The translations under genes were made by a program, and so were the position numbers. DNA of 64,000 bases from Sphingosinicella ginsenosidimutans (GTDB taxonomy: Bacteria > Pseudomonadota > Alphaproteobacteria > Sphingomonadales > Sphingomonadaceae). The stretch covers positions 310,001 through 374,000 of the forward strand of contig NZ_VOQQ01000001.1 of assembly GCF_007995055.1 (NCBI RefSeq), written 5' to 3'. Under the pieces are notes generated by a model. The model was given only the letters and a program-made list of their open reading frames with translations. It was not told the origin of the DNA and did not search any database. Below are positions 19,183-27,176 of the stretch, piece by piece (the stretch's first letter is position 1; each line of letters begins with the position of its first letter).

Positions 19183-19192
19183 AGGAGGACTG

Positions 19193-19966
19193 ATGAGCTA
19201 CGAAACGATTGTGGTCGAGCAACGCGGCGCGGTGACCCTGGTCACGCTGAACCGCCCGCAGGCGCTGAACGCGCTCAACAGCCAGGTGCTCGCCGATCTG
19301 ATCCATGCCTTCGCCGCCTATGACGCGGACCCGGATCAGCGCTGCCTCGTCCTTACCGGCTCCGAAAAGGCCTTCGCCGCGGGCGCCGACATCAAGGAGA
19401 TGGAGGCGCAGGGCTTTGCCGAAATGTACGGCAGCAACTTCTTCGCCGGCTGGGAAAAGGTGACCGCGACCCGCAAGCCGTGGATCGCCGCGGTCGCCGG
19501 CTTCGCATTGGGCGGCGGCTGCGAGGTCGCGATGATGGCCGATTTCATCATCGCCGCCGACACCGCGAAGTTCGGCCAGCCGGAAATCAAGCTCGGCGTC
19601 GCCCCCGGCATGGGCGGATCGCAGCGCCTGACCCGCGCGATCGGCAAGGCCAAGGCGATGGAAATGTGCCTCACCGGCCGGATGATGGGCGCCGAGGAGG
19701 CGGAACGCGCTGGCCTGGTCGCCCGAATCGTCCCCGCCGCCGATCTGGTCGCCGAGGCGCTGAAGACCGCCGAGCAGATCGCCGGCATGGCCCCCCTCGC
19801 CGCCATCGCCAACAAGGAGATGGTGAACGCCGCCTTCGAGACCGGCCTCGCCCAGGGCATCCTCTTCGAGCGCCGGCTGTTCCACGGCCTGTTCGGCACC
19901 GAAGACCAGAAGGAAGGGATGAACGCCTTCGTCGGCAAGCGTCAGGCGGAGTGGAAAGGGAAGTAA
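19193..19966 (+). CDS. Enoyl-CoA hydratase
   Basis: The 257-residue crotonase-family protein adds water to 2-enoyl-CoA; in this setting methacrylyl-CoA is the likely substrate. It has the oxyanion-hole motifs [15 protein letters not shown] and [19 protein letters not shown], and catalytic glutamates in GGGCEV and [16 protein letters not shown]. An AAGGAGG site lies just upstream of the ATG at 19193, overlapping the end of phaC, so the two are coupled. The protein is close to housekeeping short-chain hydratases, so specificity rests on the neighbours. A repeat followed by a T-run comes directly after it. Confidence 0.9.
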   Translation: MSYETIVVEQRGAVTLVTLNRPQALNALNSQVLADLIHAFAAYDADPDQRCLVLTGSEKAFAAGADIKEMEAQGFAEMYGSNFFAGWEKVTATRKPWIAAVAGFALGGGCEVAMMADFIIAADTAKFGQPEIKLGVAPGMGGSQRLTRAIGKAKAMEMCLTGRMMGAEEAERAGLVARIVPAADLVAEALKTAEQIAGMAPLAAIANKEMVNAAFETGLAQGILFERRLFHGLFGTEDQKEGMNAFVGKRQAEWKGK

Positions 19967-20004
19967 GCGGCCCAGGAGAGAGCGTGGTGAAGGGCTCCTG
20001 GATC

Positions 20005-20081
20005 CGTTCGCCCCGAGCGTAGTCGACGGGCGCCGGCACGGACCCATCACTCCCGCCCCTCGGCTTCGCTCGGGACGAACG
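20005..20081. repeat. 77-bp palindromic repeat with downstream T-run
   Basis: The arms 20005-20032 and 20054-20081 are 28 bp and nearly complementary (CGTTCGCCCCGAGCGTAGTC on the left). The right arm is followed within three bases by seven T residues (20084-20090). It belongs to the same family as the elements at 4127 and 14969, but only this copy could fold into a hairpin with a classical terminator tail. Confidence 0.85.
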
Positions 20082-20114
20082 AGTTTTTTTGCATTGCACC
20101 GGAGGATTTGGACA

Positions 20115-21053
20115 ATGGCACGGATCGCATTCATCGGGCTCGGCAATATGGGCGGCGGGATGGCCGCGAACCTTGCCAAGGCGGGGCATGAGGTCGTTGC
20201 CTTCGACCTGTCCGAACCCGCGCTCGCCAGGGCGGAGGAGCGTGGCGCCACGCGCGCCGCGTCCGCCGAGGCGGCGATGGAGGGGGCCGAGGCGGTCGTC
20301 ACCATGCTGCCGGCCGGCAAGCATGTCCGCGACGTCTACGAGGCCAGCATCATCGGCAAGGCGCCGACCGGCGCGATCCTGATGGATTGCTCGACCATCG
20401 ACGTCGCCACCGCGCGCGAGGTGATCGCGAAGGCCGCCGCTGCGGGCTACGGGATGGTCGATGCGCCGGTCTCGGGCGGCATCGCCGCCGCCGAGGGCGG
20501 CACGCTCACCTTCATGGTCGGCGGCACCGACGGCGCGTTCGAGCGCGCCCGGCCCTATCTGGAAATCATGGGCAAGGCGGTGATCCATGCGGGCGAGGCC
20601 GGCGCCGGCCAGGCGGCCAAGATCTGCAACAACATGCTGCTCGGCGCGACGATGGCCGCGACCTGCGAGACCTTCGCCATGGCGAAGAAGCTGGGGCTCG
20701 ATCTCCAGACCTTCTACGACATCTCGTCCAAGGCCTCGGGCCAATCCTGGTCGATGACCAGCTACTGCCCCGTCCCCGGGGTCGGTCCGGAGACGCCGGC
20801 CGATCGCGATTACGAGGGCGGCTTCGCGGCCGGCCTGATGCTGAAGGATCTCCGCCTCGCCATGGAGGCGGCGCGCAGCGTCGATGCCTATACGCCGATG
20901 GGGAGCGAGGCCGAGGTGCTCTACACCCGCTTCGCCGAAGCGCTTGGCGGCGCCGGCCGCGATTTCTCCGCGATCATCAAGATGATCGACGACAGCTGGA
21001 CGCCGCCCGAGGGCACGAACACGCCGGCCCCGCCGATCGGCGCGAAGGTCTAG
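20115..21053 (+). CDS. mmsB: 3-hydroxyisobutyrate dehydrogenase
   Basis: MmsB oxidises 3-hydroxyisobutyrate to methylmalonate semialdehyde, the substrate of MmsA at the head of this cluster. The 312-residue protein has the Rossmann loop FIGLGNMGGGMAANL, the substrate block DAPVSGGIAAAEGGTLTFMVGG and the catalytic lysine in GQAAKICNNMLLG. The ATG at 20115 (MARIAFIG) follows GGAGGA. An upstream in-frame start at 20094 would add a non-family tail, so I rejected it. Its TAG is shared as CTAG with the stop of convergent glpK. A hairpin plus T-run before it may give it separate expression. Confidence 0.93.
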   Translation: MARIAFIGLGNMGGGMAANLAKAGHEVVAFDLSEPALARAEERGATRAASAEAAMEGAEAVVTMLPAGKHVRDVYEASIIGKAPTGAILMDCSTIDVATAREVIAKAAAAGYGMVDAPVSGGIAAAEGGTLTFMVGGTDGAFERARPYLEIMGKAVIHAGEAGAGQAAKICNNMLLGATMAATCETFAMAKKLGLDLQTFYDISSKASGQSWSMTSYCPVPGVGPETPADRDYEGGFAAGLMLKDLRLAMEAARSVDAYTPMGSEAEVLYTRFAEALGGAGRDFSAIIKMIDDSWTPPEGTNTPAPPIGAKV

Positions 21054-22513
21054 TTAAGCACCGACTCCACCGCGCGCCGCCATCCGTCCAGGCGGGCGGC
21101 GCGCGTCTCGCCGGCCATGGCCGGCGCAAAGCGATCGACGCGTCCGCGCATCGCCGCCGCCTCGTCGAGCGTGGCGAACAGCCCGCTTCCGACCCCGGCC
21201 AGCATGGCCGCGCCGAGCGCGGTCGTCTCGATGAAGTGCGGCCGCTCGACCTCGACGCCGAGCATGTCCGAGAGATCCTGGGCCAGCCAGGCATTGGCGG
21301 CCATTCCGCCGTCGATCCTGAGCTCGCGCCACTCGGCGCCATCGGCCGCGAAGGCGGTCATCAGATCGTGCGTCTGGTAGCTTTGCGCCTCCAGCGCCGC
21401 CCGCGCGACATGGGCCCGTGTCGCCCCGAAATTGAGCCCGGCGAGCGCGCCCCGTGCCTCCGGCCGCCACCAGGGCGCGCCAAGCCCGACGAGCGCGGGG
21501 ACCAGGTAGAGGCCCGCATTGTCGGGAACCGATCGGGCCAGCGCCTCCGTCTCCTCGGCCGTGGCGAGAAGGCCGAGCGCGTCGCGGAGCCATTTGACCA
21601 GGCTCCCCGCCACGAACACCGATCCTTCCAGTGCATAAGCGCGCGTGCCGCCGATCTGCCAGGCGATCGTCGTCAGCAGCCGGTTCGTCGAGGCGCGCGC
21701 CTCCGCCCCGGTATTGGTGAGCACGAACGCACCCGTGCCATAGGTGGCCTTGGTCGCGCCCGGCGACAGGCAGGACTGGCCGATCGCCGCCGCCTGCTGA
21801 TCGCCCGCCACGCCGCAGATCGGGATCGGCGCGCCGAACGCCTCCGTCTCGCCGATCCGTCCGGCGCAATCGACGATCTCCGGAAGGGTGCGCGGCGCCA
21901 CGCCGAACAGGTCGCACAGGCCCGCGTCCCACCGGCCGGCATTGATGTCCATGAGGGCGGTGCGCGCCGCATTGCTGGCGTCGGAGACATGGAGCCCGCC
22001 GGTCAGCTTGAAGATCAGCCAGCTTTCGACGGTCCCGACCGCGAGATCGTCCCCCGCCCCCGCGACGTCCGGCCAGTTGGCCAGCGCCCAGGCGATTTTC
22101 GAGGCGCTGAAATAGGGGTCGAGCAGCAGGCCCGTCTTCGCCTGCACCGCCGCCTCGTACCCCGCCTCCTCGAGCTGGGCGCACATTTCGGCGGTTCGGC
22201 GGTCCTGCCAGACGATCGCGGGCGCGAGCGGCGCGCCGGTCCGTTTCGACCAGAATATGACTGTCTCGCGCTGGTTGGCGATGCCGAGGCCGGCGATGCG
22301 TTCCGCGCCTCCGGCCCGCTCGACCATCGCGCGGGCGCAGGCGAGGCTCGAGGTCCAGATTTCGGCCGCGTCCTGCTCGACCCAGCCGGGCCGCGGATAG
22401 GATTGGGCGAGCTCGCGCGCCTCGACGCCGAGGCACGTCCCGTCGCGCGCGAACAGCATCGCGCGCACGCTCGTCGTCCCCGCATCGATGACAAGGATCG
22501 TCTTACCGCCCAT
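21050..22513 (-). CDS. glpK: Glycerol kinase
   Basis: GlpK phosphorylates glycerol to glycerol-3-phosphate using ATP. The 487-residue protein shows the FGGY fold: IDAGTTSVRAMLF at the N-terminus, the IANQRETVIFWSKRTG loop, the actin-like ATP segment YGTGAFVLTNTG and the C-terminal IDGGMAANAWLAQDLSDMLG. The ATG at 22513 gives the normal start; the frame is open ten more codons upstream. It is divergent from the small gene and glpD, with a palindromic repeat in the shared upstream region. No glycerol facilitator gene is beside it. Confidence 0.93.
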   Translation of the reverse strand: MGGKTILVIDAGTTSVRAMLFARDGTCLGVEARELAQSYPRPGWVEQDAAEIWTSSLACARAMVERAGGAERIAGLGIANQRETVIFWSKRTGAPLAPAIVWQDRRTAEMCAQLEEAGYEAAVQAKTGLLLDPYFSASKIAWALANWPDVAGAGDDLAVGTVESWLIFKLTGGLHVSDASNAARTALMDINAGRWDAGLCDLFGVAPRTLPEIVDCAGRIGETEAFGAPIPICGVAGDQQAAAIGQSCLSPGATKATYGTGAFVLTNTGAEARASTNRLLTTIAWQIGGTRAYALEGSVFVAGSLVKWLRDALGLLATAEETEALARSVPDNAGLYLVPALVGLGAPWWRPEARGALAGLNFGATRAHVARAALEAQSYQTHDLMTAFAADGAEWRELRIDGGMAANAWLAQDLSDMLGVEVERPHFIETTALGAAMLAGVGSGLFATLDEAAAMRGRVDRFAPAMAGETRAARLDGWRRAVESVLN

Positions 22514-22537
22514 CCGCGCCTCCGAACCCGACCTTAT

Positions 22538-22621
22538 CGTCATTCCCGCGAAAGGGGGAATCCCGCTTCTTCCTCCTTCTTCAGCCAGGAAAGCTGGATT
22601 CCCGCTTTCGCGGGAATGACG
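22538..22621. repeat. 84-bp inverted repeat in the glpK/glpD upstream region
   Basis: The ends CGTCATTCCCGCGAAAG and CTTTCGCGGGAATGACG are exact complements, and the interior is a looser inverted repeat (GGGAATCCCGC against GCTGGATTCCC). This is a family distinct from the other repeats in the window. It occupies most of the divergent intergenic space between glpK and the 90-residue gene. Confidence 0.9.
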
Positions 22622-22634
22622 GTAGAGAGGCGAA

Positions 22635-22907
22635 ATGGACCTCGACGATCAGCTCCGCCGCTATTTCGGCACCGCCGACCTTTCCGCCGTGCCGCCGCAG
22701 GCCCTGGCCGCGGGGATCGAAAAGATGCAGGTCGATCTCGGCCTCGAACGCGACCGCGCCCGCCGCTTCGCGCTCTGGGCCCTGCTCCACACCCTCGGCG
22801 CCGCACCCGATCTCGACATCGCGTTCAAGGACGAGGCGGACCGCGATGCGGCGCGGAATTTCATGGATCTGGCGGAGGGAAGCGGGCTCCCGCCCTCGTC
22901 CGATTGA
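22635..22907 (+). CDS. Small conserved-looking protein of unknown function upstream of glpD
   Basis: The 90-residue product is acidic, has no signal peptide or membrane segment and looks largely helical. It includes the stretches ALAAGIEKMQVDLGLERD and RFALWALLHTLG. I do not recognise a characterised family. Its ATG follows AGAGGCGAA, and its stop is 15 bases before the glpD start on the same strand, which suggests co-expression with glpD. The codon choice (G/C in third positions) matches the neighbours, supporting a real gene. It may be an accessory of glycerol metabolism or unrelated; nothing in the sequence decides. Confidence 0.6.
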   Translation: MDLDDQLRRYFGTADLSAVPPQALAAGIEKMQVDLGLERDRARRFALWALLHTLGAAPDLDIAFKDEADRDAARNFMDLAEGSGLPPSSD

Positions 22908-22922
22908 CGTTATGCACCCGTC

Positions 22923-24368
22923 ATGGACTCCTTCGATCTCCTCGTCATCGGCGGCGGCATCAACGGGGCCGCGGTGGCGCGGGACGCGGCGGGGCGGGGC
23001 CTCAAGGTGCTCCTCGTCGAGAAGGACGACCTTGCCAGCCACACCAGCTCGGCCTCGTCGAAGCTGATCCACGGCGGGCTTCGCTATCTGGAGCAATATG
23101 ATTTCCGGCTGGTGCGCGAGGCGCTGCACGAGCGCGAGATCATGCTCAGGACCGCGCCGCACCTCGTCCATCCGCTGAAGTTCGTGCTGCCCGATCCGCC
23201 GGGCGGGCGGCCATGGTGGATGATCCGCGCCGGCCTCATCCTCTACGATCTGCTTGCCGGGCGCGGCAGCCTCCCCCGGTCACGCGGCGTGGCGAAGGGC
23301 GACGAGGGGCTCCGCGCGCCGCTGAAGCCGGGGCTGAAGCTCGCCACCTATTGGGACGCCGCAGTCGACGATTCCCGCCTCGTCGCCCTGAACGCCGTCG
23401 ACGCGCGCGAGCGCGGCGCCGAGATCGCGACCCGCACCGAATTCCTGTCCGCGCGGCGCGAGGGAGACCGCTGGATCACCGACCTGTCGGGCGGCCGCAC
23501 GATTTCGGCCGGGATGATCGTCAACGCCGCCGGCCCCTGGGTCGCCGAGGTGCTCGGGCAGAGGCTCGGCGAACAGGGTCGAAGCCGCGTCCGACTGGTC
23601 AAGGGCAGCCATATCGTCGTCCCCCGCCTCTATGAGGGCGATCATGCCTATATCCTGCAGCAGGACGACGGCCGCGTCGTGTTCGCCCTCCCCTATGGCG
23701 ATTTCAACCTCATCGGCACCACCGACATCCCGGTCGATGCGCCCGAGGACGCGCGGATCACGGCCGACGAGATCGCCTATCTGTGCGACGCGGCGAACGC
23801 CTATTTCATCCGCCGCACCAATCCCGAGGATCTGATCTGGTCCTATGCCGGGGTCCGGTCGCTTTACGATGACGGCGCGACATCGGCGAAGGACATCAGC
23901 CGCGATTTCCACCTCGAACTTGATGGGGCGGAAGGCCCCCGCTTGCTCTCCGTCTTCGGCGGCAAGATCACCACCGCCCGGGCGCTTGCCACCGACGTGC
24001 TCGATCGGCTCGGCGTGCGCGGCATCAAGTTCACCGCCACCTCGCCCTTGCCCGGCGGCAACGTCACCCCCGGCTTCAACGCCTGGCTGGAGGAGATCGG
24101 CCGCTGGATGCCGGCGCCGATGCTGACGAGGCTGAGCCGCGCCTACGGCACCCGCCTCGATCGCATCCTCGACGGCGTCGAAAGCCTCGCCGACATGGGC
24201 CGCCATTTCGGCGCCGACCTCTACGAACGCGAGGTCCGCCACATGATCGACGAGGAATTCGCGCGCACCGCCGACGACGTGCTCTGGCGCCGAAGCAAGC
24301 TGGGGCTGCGGCTCACCCAGGCCCAGCAGGACGCGCTGGCGGGGTGGATTTCGCACGAGGTCGCCTAG
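22923..24368 (+). CDS. glpD: Aerobic glycerol-3-phosphate dehydrogenase
   Basis: GlpD oxidises glycerol-3-phosphate to dihydroxyacetone phosphate at the membrane and passes electrons to quinone. The 481-residue flavoprotein begins with the FAD dinucleotide fold (DLLVIGGGINGAAVARDAAGR), followed by SSASSKLIHGGLRYLEQYDF, which is diagnostic for the family. TTDIPVDAPED and SVFGGKITTARALA are also present. With glpK on the other strand it completes glycerol use. Its TAG shares CTAG with the stop of the convergent aspartyl protease gene. Confidence 0.95.
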   Translation: MDSFDLLVIGGGINGAAVARDAAGRGLKVLLVEKDDLASHTSSASSKLIHGGLRYLEQYDFRLVREALHEREIMLRTAPHLVHPLKFVLPDPPGGRPWWMIRAGLILYDLLAGRGSLPRSRGVAKGDEGLRAPLKPGLKLATYWDAAVDDSRLVALNAVDARERGAEIATRTEFLSARREGDRWITDLSGGRTISAGMIVNAAGPWVAEVLGQRLGEQGRSRVRLVKGSHIVVPRLYEGDHAYILQQDDGRVVFALPYGDFNLIGTTDIPVDAPEDARITADEIAYLCDAANAYFIRRTNPEDLIWSYAGVRSLYDDGATSAKDISRDFHLELDGAEGPRLLSVFGGKITTARALATDVLDRLGVRGIKFTATSPLPGGNVTPGFNAWLEEIGRWMPAPMLTRLSRAYGTRLDRILDGVESLADMGRHFGADLYEREVRHMIDEEFARTADDVLWRRSKLGLRLTQAQQDALAGWISHEVA

Positions 24369-25657
24369 CCGCGCGGCGGATCGGCGCGCGGTTCGCCGAG
24401 TTCCAGCCGCATCGCGCCGAAATCGATCGTGTAGCTTTCGAAGCGGCCGAGCAGATCGGACCCGATCGTTCCATAGGACGTCGGCGTCGGCCCCTCGGCG
24501 GGCAGGGACACCGGCAGGACCGGCATCGTCGCGTTCCGCCCGGCAAGCGTCAGCGGCGCCCCTTCCCACGCCGCGATCTGCGATTCGCGCCGCCCGCCGG
24601 CGCTCGCCGTGCGCGCGTTCCCCCGCCGAAGCCCCGCGATCCGCTCCGGGTGGGCGGCGGCATAGAGCGCGCTGAGCTTGGTCTGGGTCGCGCCCGTATC
24701 GACATGCATCGCAACCGGATCGCCGTCGATCAGGGCGTCGACATAGATATCGTTGACGTTGGCATGGAGATTGGGCGCGCCGCCCGGCCCGGCCGAAGGC
24801 GAGACGACCAGCCGCCCGGCCGCCTCCGCGGTGATCCGCCCGAGCGGGCGCATCACCGGCAGGCCGACGATCGCCTGGATCGAATAGCCGCCCGGGAAGG
24901 TCAGCTGATCGTCGTCGATGATGAGGAAGGCGACGTTGCGCAGGATCGTGCCGGCGATTTCGACGCGATCGGCGATGCCGACGCGGACCGGCACCGTGGT
25001 TGCGACGCCGTTGCCGACCTCCAGATTGCCCTCGATCGTCGCGACGCCCAGCCGCTCGGCGGTCGAGGCCGACAGGACGGAGAGGTTCGCGCCGGTGTCG
25101 AACACCGCTTCCTGCGCGCCTCCGTTGACGCCGATCGAGATGCGCGGAAGCCCCGCCTGGTCGCGGGTCAGCGGGATGGACCCGGCCGCGACGGCGCCGT
25201 CGACCCGCTGCGCGGGCCGGCCAGCGAGCAAGGCCGCAAGCCGCCAGGTGCGGTCCGCCCCGGCCGCTTCTTCGGCCTTGCCGTTGGCGCGCAGGGCGTC
25301 GGCATAGGCCTCGCCGACGCGCGCGGCGGTCGCATAATCCCCGCTTCCGAAGGCGGCGCCGGTCATGATCCCGAGCGCCGCGCGGCGCCGGGCCGGCTCG
25401 GCGTCGGCCTGCGCAAGCCGCATCAGCGCCGGATCGTGCGCCGCGGCCGGATCGAAGCGTGCGGCAGCGAGCGCGGCGCGCAGCAGCGCCGCCATGTCCG
25501 GATCGTGCGCCTCGGCCAGCGCGTGCGTGATCGGTGCGATATCGCCGCGCCCGGCCGCGTCGAACAGCGAATCGAAATCGGCCGGCGCCGCCTGCGCGGC
25601 GAGCGGCGTCGCCAACATCAGCGCCCACCCGGCGATCATTGTCAGTTTCCCACGCAT
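24365..25657 (-). CDS. Exported retropepsin-like aspartyl protease with two DTG sites
   Basis: The 430-residue product has a signal peptide (about residues 1-25, ending AAQA), a helical N-terminal region to about residue 130, and then two beta-rich domains. Each carries a retropepsin-type active-site triplet: VFDTGANLSVLS and HVDTGATQTKLS. The fold normally works as a dimer of single-DTG units, so two sites in one chain suggest an internal pseudo-dimer. The ATG at 25657 has a GGGAGGA site upstream, preferred over an earlier in-frame start. It is convergent with glpD and divergent from the DUF2975 gene. Substrate is unknown. Confidence 0.82.
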   Translation of the reverse strand: MRGKLTMIAGWALMLATPLAAQAAPADFDSLFDAAGRGDIAPITHALAEAHDPDMAALLRAALAAARFDPAAAHDPALMRLAQADAEPARRRAALGIMTGAAFGSGDYATAARVGEAYADALRANGKAEEAAGADRTWRLAALLAGRPAQRVDGAVAAGSIPLTRDQAGLPRISIGVNGGAQEAVFDTGANLSVLSASTAERLGVATIEGNLEVGNGVATTVPVRVGIADRVEIAGTILRNVAFLIIDDDQLTFPGGYSIQAIVGLPVMRPLGRITAEAAGRLVVSPSAGPGGAPNLHANVNDIYVDALIDGDPVAMHVDTGATQTKLSALYAAAHPERIAGLRRGNARTASAGGRRESQIAAWEGAPLTLAGRNATMPVLPVSLPAEGPTPTSYGTIGSDLLGRFESYTIDFGAMRLELGEPRADPPRG

Positions 25658-25723
25658 TCCTGTCCTCCCGGAATTTCTTGCCATGCGGTCCATGCTCGCT
25701 TACCATTGGCTAGCGAATATTTC

Positions 25724-25740
25724 TTATCGTAGAACGATAA
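25724..25740. promoter_or_regulatory. Palindromic operator candidate before the DUF2975/XRE pair
   Basis: TTATCG and CGATAA form a perfect 6-bp inverted repeat around TAGAA, 17 bases before the DUF2975 ATG. The surrounding 60 bases are AT-rich compared with the window, as expected for a promoter. The small XRE regulator encoded downstream is the natural candidate to bind here. Confidence 0.55.
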
Positions 25741-25757
25741 TTTCTGGATGTAAAGCG

Positions 25758-26273
25758 ATGAATGATGCCTTGATGAGAACGCGCCGTTCGGCACGCTGGC
25801 TGCGGCGGCTCGCCATCGCGATGATCGTGCTGGTCGAGGTGGCGTTCCTGTTTGCCGCGGCGCTGGTCGCCGGCGGCGGCGCGGCGGGCGGCGCGATCTC
25901 TACCGACACCGCGCACCTGCCGCCCTGGGCAGGCGCGGCATGCCTGCTCATCTTCGGGCTGCTGGTCGGCGTCGCCCTCGCCCATCTCGTCCGGATGCTC
26001 GGCAAGATCGAGCAGGGCGCGCTTTTCGCAACCGCGCGCGAGCTTCGCGGCTTCGCGCTCTGGCTGTTCGTCGCGGTGCTCTTCTCGATCCTCGCGCCGC
26101 CGCTGTTTCAGCTCGCCGACGGCGCGCTCGGCGGCACGGGCGCCCACCGCGCGACGCTCACCGCCGACAGCGACGATGCCCTGATGCTGCTCATCATCGG
26201 CCTGCTCGCGCTGATCGCGCGGCTGCTCGAGGCGGCCCAGGAGGTCGCCGACGATGCGGCACAGATCGTCTGA
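25758..26273 (+). CDS. DUF2975-type membrane protein
   Basis: The 171-residue protein has four hydrophobic segments (near residues 16-38, 55-75, 95-115 and 137-155) and only short loops. This matches the layout of DUF2975 integral membrane proteins. The tail RLLEAAQEVADDAAQIV is cytoplasmic-looking. Function of the family is not established. The stop overlaps the ATG of a small XRE regulator (TGATG), and this two-gene pairing recurs in many bacteria. The ATG at 25758 follows AAAGCG and lies downstream of a short palindrome. Confidence 0.8.
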   Translation: MNDALMRTRRSARWLRRLAIAMIVLVEVAFLFAAALVAGGGAAGGAISTDTAHLPPWAGAACLLIFGLLVGVALAHLVRMLGKIEQGALFATARELRGFALWLFVAVLFSILAPPLFQLADGALGGTGAHRATLTADSDDALMLLIIGLLALIARLLEAAQEVADDAAQIV

Positions 26274-26488
26274 TGCCGATCGTCGTCCGCCTCGATGTGA
26301 TGCTCGCGCTGCGCAAGGCGAAGTCGAAGGACCTCGCGCACTATGTCGGTATCACCGAAACCAACCTGTCGCTGATGAAGTCGGGGCGCGTGAAGGGCGT
26401 CCGGTTCGAGACGCTCGAGAAGATCTGCGAGTTTCTCGATTGCCAGCCGGGCGACCTGCTCACCTACGAGCCCGAACAGGGCGCGTGA
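26273..26488 (+). CDS. Small XRE/Cro-like transcriptional regulator
   Basis: The 71-residue protein is a single helix-turn-helix domain of the short Cro/CI type. The DNA-binding helices cover about residues 18-37 (KDLAHYVGITETNLSLMKSG), and the C-terminal FETLEKICEFLDCQPGDLL is a strong family signature. There is no sensor domain. Its ATG overlaps the stop of the DUF2975 gene, so the membrane protein and regulator are made together. Feedback on the palindrome at 25724-25740 is plausible but inferred. A hairpin terminator follows directly. Confidence 0.9.
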   Translation: MPIVVRLDVMLALRKAKSKDLAHYVGITETNLSLMKSGRVKGVRFETLEKICEFLDCQPGDLLTYEPEQGA

Positions 26489-26491
26489 TAC

Positions 26492-26520
26492 GAAAAGGGC
26501 CCCCGGAACGGAGGCCCTTC
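26492..26520. terminator. Bidirectional intrinsic terminator between XRE gene and rplQ
   Basis: Arms AAGGGCC and GGCCCTT, extended inwards by CCG and CGG, form a GC-rich hairpin four bases after the XRE stop. On the minus strand the hairpin is followed by TTTTCGT, which suits termination of rplQ, whose stop lies 23 bases away. It probably serves both convergent genes. Confidence 0.75.
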
Positions 26521-26542
26521 GCGTTCAATCCTGCCACCCGGC

Positions 26543-26959
26543 TCAGGCCGCTTCGTCGAGATCCTCGGCGACCGGGCCCGAATCCTGGCCCTTGGCGGCG
26601 GGATCGCGATCGACCAGCTCGATGATCGCCATCGGCGCCGCGTCCGAGGCGCGGATGCCGGCCTTGAGCACGCGGGTATAGCCGCCGTTGCGATCGGCGT
26701 AGCGCGCGGCGAGGACGTCGAACAGCTTGGCGAGCTGCGTGTCGTCCATCAGCCGGGAATGGGCAAGGCGACGGTTGGAAAGGCCGCCCTTCTTGGCGAG
26801 CGTGATCAGCTTCTCGACATAGGGCCGAAGCTCCTTCGCCTTGGGAAGCGTGGTCGTGATCTGCTCGTGCTTGATCAGCGCGGCGGCCATGTTGCGGAAC
26901 ATGGCGATGCGGTGGCTGGAGGTGCGGCCGAGCTTGCGGCCGCCGACGCGATGACGCAT
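26543..26959 (-). CDS. rplQ: 50S ribosomal protein L17
   Basis: L17 is a large-subunit protein near the exit tunnel. The 138-residue product opens with [19 protein letters not shown] and continues with [20 protein letters not shown], which identify the family without doubt. The C-terminal acidic tail after about residue 118 is common in alphaproteobacteria. The ATG at 26959 has GGAAG upstream; longer in-frame extensions are rejected. In most bacteria rplQ follows rpoA. Here the upstream neighbour is a divergent M28 peptidase gene instead, so rplQ appears separated from the alpha operon and must have its own promoter in 26960-27176. Confidence 0.96.
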   Translation of the reverse strand: MRHRVGGRKLGRTSSHRIAMFRNMAAALIKHEQITTTLPKAKELRPYVEKLITLAKKGGLSNRRLAHSRLMDDTQLAKLFDVLAARYADRNGGYTRVLKAGIRASDAAPMAIIELVDRDPAAKGQDSGPVAEDLDEAA

Positions 26960-27176
26960 GTCTTCTTCCTTCGTTCGTCCCGGGACCGTGCAAGGTATCC
27001 CGGACCAGGCGGCAAGACGGGGCGCCGCCCAAACCCCGAAACGCAAAGACGGAGCGCGCGGCTCCGCCTTCGGGACGGCGGCGCTTTGATCGAACGCGCC
27101 CGAAAAGTCAACCGAGTCGCCCCCTTGCCCCCGGTCCCGCGAAGACCGATGAAGCACCGGACAGGGAGGAACCAGG

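Noticed and set aside
20094..20114. Earlier ATG for mmsB
   Set aside because: It would add MHRRIWT, which is not family-like, and the ATG at 20115 has a good GGAGGA site and the expected MARIAFIG start.
20387..23101. Open plus-strand frame of about 900 codons
   Set aside because: It runs out of frame through mmsB and antisense through glpK, and crosses a palindromic repeat, with no family signature.
25758..26488. Toxin-antitoxin interpretation of the DUF2975/XRE pair
   Set aside because: The membrane protein has four helices and no toxin resemblance; the pair fits a regulator with a membrane partner better.
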